From Cucumis sativus (lineage: Eukaryota; Streptophyta; Magnoliopsida; Cucurbitales; Cucurbitaceae): DNA of 64,000 bases. The DNA lies in NCBI RefSeq assembly GCF_000004075.3, contig NC_026655.2, positions 21,809,489 to 21,873,488 on the forward strand. The letters are read 5' to 3'. The position numbers were made by a program, and so were the translations under genes. Positions 21,840 through 32,900 of this stretch are shown here, piece after piece. Numbering within the stretch: the stretch's first letter is position 1; the number at the start of each line of letters is the position of its first letter. The notes beneath the pieces are model-generated. The model saw only the letters and a program-made list of their open reading frames with translations, made no database searches and had not been told where the DNA came from.

Positions 21840-22500
21840 TTGGTACACGTCTCTTATTTGGTTCAAGATCGTGTACCAAATATAAAAGATTATTTTTTTT
21901 TCAAACTCTTATTTGTTGTTTAGATTGTGGAAAAAATATAAAAGATCGTGAAAAAAAATCATTGGGATATTGATAGCCAAATCTAATACAAAAAGATAGC
22001 TTATAAATGATCGTGTACTAAAAACTCTTTAAAAAATTGTTGTTTTGATTTGACTCTCCAAATTTAAAAGATCAAATTTAAATGATCATGTATCAAATCT
22101 AAATGATTGTGTAAAAAAAAAAACGCTAAATTTAAACGATCGTGTACCAAATAATCTTTAAAATTTAAACGATCAAATGTAAACGATGTACCAAATATAA
22201 AAGATTATTTAAAAAATTATTTAGATTCAGATTTGATCAAAGCCAAATATAAACTATACTCTAAGAAAGAATAGCCAAATCTAAACTATCATTTTACTCT
22301 AAGAAAGAATAGCCAAATCTAAACTATCATTTTTCAAATACTAAAAGATCGTTTTCGAAATATATTATGCGTGCTGGATGCCAATTAATTGGAGCATTTT
22401 TTAAATTTCCTATTGTGAGCATGTGAACTATTTTTCATTTTCCAAATGGTTCTATACCGCGTAAAATTTTTATCACTTTGTTATATTTTTGAAAAGACCC
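21840..22500 (+). repeat. Short-word repeat array (CCAAATCTAAACGATCGTGTA type), plus orientation
   Basis: Variants of AAATCTAAACGATCGTGTACC recur about ten times between 21840 and 22360, including an almost exact local duplication around ACTCTAAGAAAGAATAGCC near 22260 and 22296. The flank at 22360-22500 (TATATTATGCG.., GGAGCATTTTTTAAATT, then TTTTTGAAAAGACCC) matches the complement of about 60095-60230. The two loci are therefore copies of one element family in opposite orientation. Confidence 0.55.
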
Positions 22501-24400
22501 AACAAAATAAAAAGAAGAAATAAATTTCAACCACTAAACTCACTTTTGTTTAAAGTGTGGATTATTGAGACCAAAACCCTACCATACACTTTTAATTAAG
22601 CTAGAGTTTATTTTGTGGCACTCTATAGAGTTTTTGTGAGAAAGATGGAGATTTAGAGAGTTGGTAGAAGAGAAAACAAAATGAATGTTGTAGATCTCTT
22701 GATTTTTTCTAAGAAGGTGAAGGCAAAAAGAAAGAGTGGTTATCGAGGTTAGAGGTTTGGACGAAGAAGAAGGGAGAGAGAGAGATTGTGTAAAAATCTT
22801 TAGGATGTTTTTGTGTCCTTCCCATGGATGAAGAAGAAAGATTATAGCTTCATCAAATGACTAAAAATTCAAATTGCTAATTCTTTTGAGTTTGAAATAA
22901 TACCACATTTCACTTCAAAATTGCTAATTATTTAAAAATGTTACATGGTATTGGTATGATTGATGGGTAAAGTACAACCAATTTATTCTACCCCACAAAG
23001 CAACCAATTATCACTTTTACATGAAGTTGAATGTTGAAAAATGAGACATATTGATTTGATGAAATTGACATCTCAAATTCCAAAAATCACTCTTCATCTT
23101 TTCATCTTTTAATTTCCACCCATCAATTCTAAAATTTCCACTTTTTAACCCATAATAATTCATATTTGACTTTATTAAATTCACTTCTCACGATCCTAAG
23201 AAATTTTGATCCTTTTATTTTCATATCAAACTCTCAATGTTTATTTGTCTTATCTAATTTTTAATGGGACTACGGTAAATTATATTTTACACCTTTGTCA
23301 TCTATATTTGAAAATTTTTAATTTCCGTTGGTACAACTTTTTCTATTTTCAAAATTTACGCCTCAAACTTCTATTATTATCAAGATTTCAAAATGTTTTT
23401 CATTTTCATCCATATTTCATAGCCAAAATTTCAGCTTGGTTTCGCCTTTCACAAAGAAGAAAATGAAATTGAAACGATTCTTTCCCATTTTCATGATTTA
23501 CCAGAAGAAAATGTGGATCACCTTTAGGTAAGATCACGCTTGCTTGCTTGCTTTGACTAATCGATCAATGGCTGATATTAATGGACTCGACCTTTTCAAT
23601 TCCTCTTTTTAGTTGTTAGTAAAGTTTTATTTTCAAGATATTATTTCTCATCGATTGCATTAGAGTGGTTGCCGAGTGGCTTCATGTCTCTCTCAACTAT
23701 GATTGATGGCTTTTTTTTTCTTTTAATATTCTTCATCAAAATATTTTCTCAATGTAATCATGGAGAAACGACCAAACAAACAAATCCCCACAACCCCTTT
23801 TTAACAAGTTGCTTTGTTCTTCAACTTGTACCACCTCTCTGGCTCTTAATTTCATTTCCCTTATCCAAAAATTCGTACTGTTTTGTATTTTGATTTTATT
23901 TCTTTTGGGAGTTTTAATCATATCTTAATTAATGGACTGGTTTGAACGAATCTTCCTTTCTTTTTCTTCATGTCTCTTCTCTTGAGAGCCCAACTTTTTC
24001 TTTCTTTCTTCCTTCTTTTTTTTTGGGGGGGGGGGTTCTGTAGACTGTAATGGAATATGTTTGAACCCATGGAATCATTTTAGTTAGATAGATCAGATAG
24101 TTTGATGGCATCGGAATCAACTGGGATATTGATGATTTAGGGAGTTAAAACGGTTGATTTCTTCTGTTTTGGATATGGAAAGGGGCATATTTTAGAGATG
24201 ATCTTATCCTATCACCTGCTATATACATGTGGGATTGAAACCCCATTTGAGTCTTTCTGTCTATTTTACTTTCATTGTCTCTCATAAGTCATATTCAAGA
24301 TGGAGTTGAAGAAAACCACAGTTAGGGATTGCCATTGGTTGTGTGTGGGGAAGAAGAGAAGCTGGGTCAGATAATATAATGAACATAATTGTGCTTGTGA
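22500..24400. other. Intergenic, repeat-derived and AT-rich
   Basis: 22560-22830 has a GA-rich stretch (GAGAGAGAGATTG near 22778) that may belong to the preceding element. A T9 plus G11 homopolymer pair lies at 24016-24035. Open frames at 23206-23531 and 23669-23893 are low complexity with no recognisable family. Confidence 0.45.
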
Positions 24401-24422
24401 ATTTGCATTATCCATTAAAGAA

Positions 24423-24430
24423 CACGTGGC
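24423..24430 (+). promoter_or_regulatory. G-box/ABRE (CACGTGGC)
   Basis: CACGTGGC lies 451 bp upstream of the ATG at 24874 and about 280 bp upstream of the likely TATA box. It is a perfect match to the abscisic-acid and light-responsive G-box type, so stress or hormone control of the downstream gene is an inference. Confidence 0.5.
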
Positions 24431-24704
24431 ACAACAAGATATATCCAATTAGGATCACATGTGGACCACACTTGGCACTTATCTTCCTATGTTCTCACAG
24501 GAAGGCATGGATGATATTATTATTTTTGTATGCAGAGACTAGAAAGTGAATGAGGAAATTTCCAAAAGGAAATTCCCAAATAAGATCTTTCTTAAACTAA
24601 TTTGAAGGAGGCGGCTTCTCTTTCTTTTTTCTATTCTATTCTTCTTTTTCCCTACTAGTGATGATGGCACATAGGTGACAAGGCAACGGCCATTTCCTTC
24701 TTCT

Positions 24705-24712
24705 TATAAATA
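24705..24712 (+). promoter_or_regulatory. TATA box of the GSLYY-protein gene
   Basis: TATAAATA at 24705-24712 sits 162 bp upstream of the ATG, after a CT-rich stretch, and is the only consensus TATA close to the gene. Confidence 0.6.
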
Positions 24713-24873
24713 CTGAGTTGAGGAGTCAATTTAGACATATCTCATTCATAGCAGATTAGCTGATTCAGTAGATCTTTACAAGCATATTTTCTTGCTTTCA
24801 TTTCTTACTCTCAATAGGGAGTGGTGGAAAAGGAGAGCAATTTTGTTTGGTAAGAAGGAAAGATTGAGAAAAA

Positions 24874-26489
24874 ATGGAGGGAAAGTCTAAAGGGTATCAA
24901 GCCTCCTCTTTCGTTGCTGATCTTTTTGATGTCAAGGAGGCGCCATTGTCTTCCGCATCAGGTGCTTTTGCAACAATCTTTCCATCTCCACAGAAGGTAA
25001 TGCTGCTCTTTTTGAACTGCTCCGTTTTACTTAGAACTCTCTCCTTTTCAAATATGTTCAGATTTTGTCGTAGAATTCCAAATGACTTGGAAGAGAAAAC
25101 ATACATCGAGGTGTTAAGTGCTGAGTTTTTAGAAGTTATATTGCATAATGCTAAGAGAATGATTTTGAAACTTATGTAGCATTTTCTGAAGTTCATTGCA
25201 TAAGGGCCCCCCTACCATTTTTTGCTTATTAGCAATGATGATATATGTTTGTCCTGAATTCCCACTTTGACTACTATTGCAAGTTTTGTTGCAGGAATCT
25301 CGTGTATATTTATTCCATTTTAATTCTTATATTCCCAAATCTTCCGTTCTGATCCTTAAACTTTTACAAATCTTCTTCAATTGATATAATTATATTTAGC
25401 AGAGATCTTTTGCATCCGTCAAAACGTCTTGTATCAAACTTAACTGATGTGGCACAGGATTTGAGTCTGCATTTGTACTGAAATGTAATATGAAAAGTTA
25501 TTGTTAAGGACTAAAATGAAATTTTACTTCAAAAATAAAATTGGATGTTCAAGCTACATGGAGGGACCGATGTGAAGACTAGAATAAGACTTATACATGT
25601 TATTCGTTTATGAACCTGGATGGGGTTCCGGTGGCAAGTGCCATGAGCCATTGTCAAAGCATCACTTTTTTTAACACTATTATTTTTCTAATTTTCAGGG
25701 AGCAGGTAGGAATTCTTCTAGCTCTGTGGATTGGCTAAAACAGACCAATGGAAGTCAACCACATCACACCCGACAAGGGAATTCAGGTGTGTGAATTGAA
25801 ATACAAATCCTGTTAAATTCATGGACAAAAGGGTACGATATCCAAATTCACAGAGAGTTATGGATCTTTTAAAACCATTTTAAAAAAATCTATGAGAATG
25901 CCATTTCTAAAATTCCTAAACTAGAAGAGTATAGTTTGTAACTACTTCTAATGATAGGAAAGGGATAAGGGCAAAGAGTGCAAGGTACCGTGAAAAAGAA
26001 ATAAAAACCACAGGAGTATGATCCTCAATTTTAGAATGTTCCTAAGAAACAAGAAACCTATGATCCCTAACAAAAATCAAATCTGATAATTTCAAGGAGG
26101 GAGCTTGGAGCCTTGTCATCTGAGTTCATCTCTATACTATGGAGGACAAGATGGGTATTCTCAGGCCACATCAGCTGGACCATCCCCACTTCCACCCCCA
26201 CCCCACACTGTGAGTATACTTTAACATGATCCAAATTGATTTCATCAGACTGATCCAAAACTGAAAGTCAAACTGATTGTTCTTCTGTTGTTGCCAATTC
26301 ATTGATGACCCAGATGAAGAAAAGTGGGGGTCAACAAGATGATCCAAATGGAAACAACTCTCAACCTGCTTCTAGGGGAAATTGGTGGCAAGGTACTAAT
26401 AATATAATGGACGAAGTTGTAGGAATCTGTTGACTTATCTGTTTTAGTCTCTGATTTCAAATTCTTTTGTAGGTTCTCTTTATTATTAG
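24874..26489 (+). CDS. Small plant-specific protein ending GNWWQGSLYY, function unknown
   Basis: Five exons join in frame: 24874-24996, 25699-25786, 26097-26209, 26314-26392 and 26473-26489, all with GT-AG borders, giving 139 residues. The N-terminus MEGKSKGYQASSFVADLF, the central motif EPCHLSSSLYYGGQ (about residues 73-86) and the C-terminus RGNWWQGSLYY mark a conserved plant-only family of short proteins whose function I do not know. The protein has no membrane segment or signal peptide and is rich in Ser, Gly, Gln and Asn with a PLPPPPH stretch, so it is probably mostly disordered. The last exon adds only the codons for GSLYY and the stop, and splits the Gly codon. A G-box and TATA lie upstream. 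The exon chain was assembled by eye but the phases agree throughout. Confidence 0.85.
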
Positions 26490-28055
26490 AACGTCTACCT
26501 TGCCTTGGTAGCGCATGAATTCCCACCTATTTTCTAAGGTATGTCTGATGTCGTTGATTACTTATCTTATGATGTAATTTTGTCTACATATATGTATATT
26601 TCAAAGTCTTTTTGTTAGTTACGATAACTCAGATTGAATTTGAGAGGTTCATGCAATGATGCTTGCGTTTACTTACGTCCTGTGATTGAATGTCCTTGAA
26701 ATACTAGAATCCACAATCAGTGACATTGGTTGTTTGAAAGTGAAATATCTAACTGAGCTTGATTCGATTAGACTAAGGTCCACCAAGAACTGGACTTGCC
26801 TTTCTTAGTTAGAAGTTGATTCCATGAGCTGGGAGCATAAGAGTTATTTTAAGCATAGAGAATCAACTGGGACCAACGTTGTTAAACTTCCATCGCCCTT
26901 GTATTCAGTTTTCACCCACTTGATATAATGTGAAAGCTTAAAACCTGCTTCCTTGTAGCCCCACTAATATACCAAATAAATAGGAAATTTCAGACATTTA
27001 GTCAAATTATCATCTAATCTATGATTTAATTTATTAAATCCCATGACTTTTCTATGTCACTGTTGTGCGAAGGTATAGGAGTTGTTTGGTAAAGTTGTTT
27101 CTTATTTTTGATGTTTTAGATATACGTAATTTAATGATGTTTCTTGTTTTATTTTTGCTCTCTTTTAGATCATGAGAAACAAGGTTTTCCTATTGAATGT
27201 GAAAAATTATAAACAGATGCATAAAATATAAAACTATTTCTCAAAAAACTGTACCTCAAACTTTCTTCCCTGATTTGCGCGTCGATATTGGATGGTGTAC
27301 AAATACAAGACTCTTCATAACCCGAGTATAGCTTAGGGGATTCGGAATTAATGACTATCCTTGGTTGATGGTTGGATCTTTCAAGTCTGCAATAGTTAAA
27401 CTTAGAGAAGAGGAAAAAAAAAAAAAAAAAGATAGATACAAAGACTCTTTGTTTGCCTTAATATCCAAGAGAATCGTTGAATTTTGCCCATTCCTCCTAC
27501 TCCCACTACCTATTTCTTGGCTTTGTGGGAAAAAGAAAATCTATCATTTCTTTCCATCCATATATTCTTTAGTGTTTGGTTTAATAGCATTGACCAATAG
27601 AATCTTTTCCTTTTGCTTTAAAGGATGGATGCAAAGCATTTGAACCATATTTCCATTTGAACACATTTATATGAGAGATACCGAACTCCTCATGGTATAA
27701 GGAAAAAGGATTAAAAGATGATCCAATTCTTATGTTTTAATAATGTTTCTACAATTATAAATAGATCTCACGGAAAAAGGTAGAATTCTTTTCATGTTTT
27801 TCAACTTTTCGAGACATGTCTAACACTATATCATATCATTTCTTATTACTTCCAAAATGTACAACAGATGTAAGAAAAAAGCTTAGATGGCAGTAAAATT
27901 TTCTGTCTTTTAGCTTGAGACGTTCCATTTTTGTTCGAAATTTGTAAGTGTTCGAGCTAGCTTGCACAGGACAAACCTCTTGATTCTACGACATTTTAGC
28001 GTCAAAGAAATTTATTGGATATTAGATTTAGGTAGGTGGCTAGAATTGAACACTC
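26490..28055. other. Spacer downstream of the GSLYY-protein gene
   Basis: Likely 3'UTR followed by AT-rich spacer with an A-rich tract at about 27415-27430. Frames at 27365-27643 have no family resemblance. Confidence 0.45.
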
Positions 28056-28059
28056 CCTA

Positions 28060-28260
28060 TTTAGCTTTAATCTTGAACAATCGGGTTTTTAGGGGTATTG
28101 AGAGGAGGGATTCTAGAGAGTTACGGTCCCTTGTGAGATGTTTTCCATAGTTTTTTTCTTTGCAGTTATTCTATAGGTACTATTTCGTATAGCTGGGACC
28201 CCTTCTTGTAAAGAGATTCCTCCAACTTGAAATCATGGGTTGGGCCGTTTGTTGGTTTGA
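28060..28260 (+). mobile_element. LINE ORF2 C-terminal remnant
   Basis: The frame gives NNRVFRGIERRDSRELRSLV and, after a break around a TAG at 28148, CSYSIGTISYSWDPFL followed by a stop. This is the end of the zinc-finger-like tail of plant L1-type LINE ORF2. Compared with the second copy at 18420-18690, part of the segment between the two pieces has been lost. The element is 5'-truncated, and its 3' tail past 28260 is unclear. Confidence 0.55.
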
Positions 28261-28777
28261 GGTAGTAGGCTCTTTAATTATGGGATGCGATGCGATGGTT
28301 TGAGGGTGAAGCGAGCTGTGTGGGCAATGGGACAATTTGTATTATGCAACACATTTTATTTTTGTGGTTGGTTTGGTCTGTTTTACTCTGTTCCTCTATC
28401 GGCTTACATTTCTGTTCAACACATTTTGTATTTGTGGTATCCTTGAAATGGCTTAGTTTTTTTCAATGCAGGAATTCATAAAAAGCAGCAGAGCACAGAT
28501 GAAGCTTTGAAGTTGGGTATTTGTTTTACATTACATATTGTGTATACCATTTCAAATTTCCTGTTTGGTTTTTACTTACATTTGAAAATGGTGTGGAGTT
28601 CTCTGTATTTTCTTTTCTCTGATTTCTCTTATATTAAAAAAGAAAAAAAAAAAGAAGAAAGCTTTGCTGTTTCTCTTATGTTTTGCTGTCTTTGGTGAAA
28701 AGTTTCTCATAAATAATCCTTCTAAAGAATTCCACTTAATTCAAATGGTTAAAATTCAACCATGAATACTGTCAAAA

Positions 28778-28778
<1 letters not shown>

Positions 28779-28812
<34 letters not shown>

Positions 28813-28822
28813 TATATATATA
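28779..28822. repeat. TA microsatellite
   Basis: An interrupted TA dinucleotide tract of 44 bp with one CACA interruption. Confidence 0.9.
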
Positions 28823-28843
28823 ACTTGGTTATAATTATAACCA

Positions 28844-28941
28844 TTTGAAGTGAATGACAAATTTAGAGTTTAAAAAGTAGAAAGGAAGTTATTTTGAAGT
28901 GAATGACAAATTTAGAGTTTAAAAAGTAGAAAGGAAGTTAT
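28844..28941 (+). repeat. Exact tandem duplication, 49-bp unit
   Basis: The unit beginning TTTGAAGTGAATGACAAATT occurs at 28844-28892 and again at 28893-28941 with no visible change, directly after the TA microsatellite. The identity suggests a recent slippage or repair event. Confidence 0.85.
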
Positions 28942-29380
28942 TCATTGTGTATCTACTATCTACTCAGATAAGTTTTGATGTTTTAATTAATTTATAGTCT
29001 TGATCTCACCAATCTATAAAAAAGATACTCCATTTGACGTGTAACCACCTCAATTCATACCCTCATAAAGTGAGAAAATTATATAATTTATTAGTTGAAC
29101 ATATTTACGCTCTTAAATTATGATGTTTCATATTTATAGTTGAGATCAACATTTGAACACACAATGATTTTCTACGATTTCTTACCGACTTGAAAATTGA
29201 ATCATAAACTAATACGAAACTAAGGTCGCAGAAGCTGTCACATTTTTACACATGAATTTACAACTTAAAAGCTTTTATAAGTTACATACACACACAGACG
29301 TATTCTTGTAACCACAATGAAGCATTTAACTAAATTATTTTTTTTTAAAAAAAGTAAACATTAATGTAAAAAAATGAAAA
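28942..29380. other. AT-rich spacer
   Basis: Probably includes the 3'UTR of the minus-strand gene that ends at 29389. Nothing else is recognised. Confidence 0.5.
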
Positions 29381-29388
29381 AATGAATG

Positions 29389-29928
29389 CTAGCGCGTGAA
29401 GGCGTGAATAACAAGCGCGATGTAAATGAAAAGCGCCAAAGGAACCAAGCTCACCAACGGCACGGCGGCCGCCACCGTCTCCCACCTCCGGCAACCGAAA
29501 ACCCCCAGTTTTATCTGAATCAAATTCAGCAACGCCGCCACCAAAAACCCACACCCGAGAACCGACCCAACCGCAGACGCCATCATCCCCACCCTCAGCG
29601 CCGGTGCGTGGGTCTCACCCTGCCCACCATCACCGCCTGTGATGAGTCTGATTGCTTGCTTCAGCGCCGACGCGATTAGGCTGGAGAACAAGAAGCAGCT
29701 GAAAGAGTATACATGGCAGGCTATGAGATTTTCGGCGACAGAATCGGCAGCAGCGCAAGGACCGTCGTCGTCGTCCGGGAGGAGATTGGCAGCCGGGTTG
29801 GCGGTGGGGTACCACGCCACGCCAAGGAAAACGGCGAAGGTGAAGAGGGAGTTGACGTTAACGATGCCGTCGAGGGCGAGGATGTGGATTCTGGTGGAGG
29901 TGGATCGCCGCCGTGGAACGACGGACAT
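29389..29928 (-). CDS. Conserved plant four-helix membrane protein, function unknown
   Basis: A single-exon gene for 179 residues. It begins with a short basic segment (RRRSTSTRIH), then a conserved-looking ALDGIVNVNSLFTFAVFLG block. Four hydrophobic helices lie at about 25-41, 70-89, 113-139 and 152-176, with an acidic loop (PDDDDGPC) between the first two and a Gly-rich loop at 98-105. The tail is short (IHAFTR). I recognise the general type as a plant-only family of small multi-span proteins but know no function or fold name. The region is GC-rich compared with its flanks, and the open frame is clean, so it is very likely real. Overlapping frames on the other strand are shadows caused by the high GC content. 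Confidence 0.8.
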   Translation of the reverse strand: MSVVPRRRSTSTRIHILALDGIVNVNSLFTFAVFLGVAWYPTANPAANLLPDDDDGPCAAADSVAENLIACHVYSFSCFLFSSLIASALKQAIRLITGGDGGQGETHAPALRVGMMASAVGSVLGCGFLVAALLNLIQIKLGVFGCRRWETVAAAVPLVSLVPLALFIYIALVIHAFTR

Positions 29929-29989
29929 GGCGGTGGTAAATGATGTTAATAATAATAAAAAAGAATCTTTTTGTTAAAAAAATAATTAG

Positions 29990-32900
29990 GAAGGTATTAT
30001 AATAAAAAAGAAAAAAGAAAAAGGAAAAAGGAAAAAAAATTGGTATAATTATTGGGGTAAGTGTTTTCTTGAAAGCAATTCTAAAGAGTGGCGTCCAAGT
30101 AAGAAACATGTCGGAATCCCCAATACTCTTTATTTATATGTTCATTTGTTTTGTCAACCAAATTTAGGTATTTGTAATAAATCCTAAATAGAGTAAAATT
30201 TGATTAATTAGTAAACGATCAACTTTATCGTGTTATAGATTTACACTCGATCAAACTATTTCTCACTCAATATATTTTTGAGTTTAGGATTAGAACTTAT
30301 AAATGGTCTTGTAAATCCTTTGTAATTATCATTCATACAAGCCTTCTAATGACTAGAGAAATTAAAAAATTGTAATAAAGCTTGTGGTTGAAATTTTAAG
30401 ATTTTTAAATGAAAATTTCAAATTTCTCATCTTTCCACTTGTCTTTTAAGTGATTGACTGTAATTTAAAATAATAACAAAATAAAATAATTGGATTGTTC
30501 AACCAATAATAATATATTACTTTATTGGTTGGACACATCTCAACATTTCATTAATTGAAATAAATTAATATTTAAGTTTTAAGCTTTAAGCTTTTGACTG
30601 TTGAGTTTTTTTTTTCTTTCTAAATTTTCTCTTGTGTGTTTGTGTATATATTTATATATTATTCTATCCCATGTTTAGAAATGTTATAGGGCCACATTTC
30701 ACCACATCATATGCCATGTCATCAATTCTGCCATTGGAGCTGCCACATCATTAGACATGTGTGCAAGTGGCTTCTTGACCATCCACTTGCCATGTGCCAC
30801 ATTCTCAATTTCTCTGTTTGCCACATTCTTGTTTCGGGCATATAACATTGAGTCATTGAAATTATGTGTGAATCGTTGTTTGAGCGCTACACAATACACT
30901 CTTCATGAACACTAAAATCATTAATTGATCAATTTGAGGTTAACAACGACCAAAGAAGCCAACACCATTTAAATTTTTTTATATGTTTGAAACGTTTTGT
31001 AACTGTTTTTCCACTTAATGTTTTACGGTTATTTTTCAATTAACATGTTAAGGTTTTTTAAATTGAAATATCTTGTTTTGTGATAAAAAAAAATGGTTTT
31101 GACATGAGTGTTTTGTAAAAGATGGAGGTGTCTCTTCATAAATATAGATTTTCTTGGCATATGCTTCTTTTTTGTCATTATATTTTTTCGAGCAAAGTCT
31201 TCTTCATTCCAATATTTTCTCACAAATGTTGGTATGCTAAGAGTGTTGTGGCACAACAGAATAATTGATTTGTTAGATAAATTTGTGTTTTAAAAAATTG
31301 ATAATTGAACAACACAACAATTGATCATTTAGACACTTTGATCTACAATGACTACCAGACAAGTTCTAGAAATATATCTATAGTGTTGTATTTATAAGAA
31401 AATAAACCAAGGATTTCTTTTCTTTTTTTTTTTCACGAAAAAGGAACCAAACCAACAACTAGAGAAGGTATAGACTAGGGCCTGCAAAAAGCAGACTCAA
31501 CGAGGAAATTATAGGTTTCACAAAACCACCTTATTCTTCGGGATCTAGCCATGTCATTTACTTTTAGGTCAAAACTTCAATTAAACTTAAATTCTGACAG
31601 AGTACAACTCATCCTATCTTGATTTTACCCTTGATATTTATTTTATCCTTTTTGGCTCTATCTCTTCAAGTCAAAATAATTCAAAGAAATATAAAATTGG
31701 CTTTTACGTAAAAGAAAATCCAAACACTTAACGTTCACAATCAAGTATATTCGTGAATTTAAAAAATAAAGTGAAATATACAACCAAAAACCTAAGATAC
31801 ACACGACAAAAACTCATAGACATCATATTGTAACAAAATTGAATATTTAAAATTCTCGAAACACTATCATTGTTTAACGATTAAATGAATAGAATAGTAT
31901 ACTCAAGGTTGATTGGCTAACTTTTATAGCCAAATCTTTTAATTTTAGTTAGTGGTTCATTATATTGACCATTGCTAAAAAAGATAGTGGGCGTGTGGAA
32001 ATAACACAAAGGGCCAAAAAAAGGAAACCCCATTTTCTCAAAGAATTAGCTTAACCACTAATTAATACAAAGAGAAGAAAAAGGTACATAAAAGTAAGAA
32101 AGTGTTCAAAATTAAATTGGATCATTAGCAATGGCCACTTTGACTTGCAAATAGATTCTTCTACACACCATGAACATTACCAACCAACAATTTGGATGTT
32201 GATTAGGCTAATGGGAAACTTTAATTTTAATTTAGAAAAATCAATTTTATATTTTTACAAAACAACAATCTCCCTTAGTTGTCTCGAAACGTTTTAGACA
32301 TACCAAACAATATATAAAAACGTTTAATTTATATGAATATTGTTATGATATTTCGAGAGGATAGTACTCTTTACTAATTGTATTATAATGCATGTTATAA
32401 CAATTCAAGAGTATTTATATTTTAACATTTGTAAATTTGAAAGAAGTGTTTTATTCAATTGGACGAGTTTATACATAATTCTTCCATATCTACTCTAGAT
32501 TTTGTCTTTACTTTTATGATTTAACTTGCAATTTGATTTTTCTTTTTTTACAAAACTCAACGTTGATATTTAGGGTTAGGGTGGTAAGGTTGCCGAATCC
32601 ATCAAATTGTTATATAGAATCATATATCGTTTATTTATGACAATAAATAAGAGAAGTTTCTAGTACTCCTCCATACACACATGTACTTATATTCATGTAC
32701 TTATATTCTAGGACATTTATATGTATATATATATATATGTCATTCTATAAAGTTATTAGAATTAATTATTTGTACACACTAAGCTCTATCTAATGCCCTC
32801 TTTTTTCAATTTACACTATGTACTTTATTCTCTATCATTTAGCTATTAAGTACATATTATTATTACAAAAAGTAACTCCGTCCTTTATAAATTAGTTGTC

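Noticed and set aside
29639-29977. Plus-strand frames over the four-helix membrane gene
   Set aside because: They are antisense shadows in GC-rich coding DNA; the minus frame has clear helices and conserved blocks.
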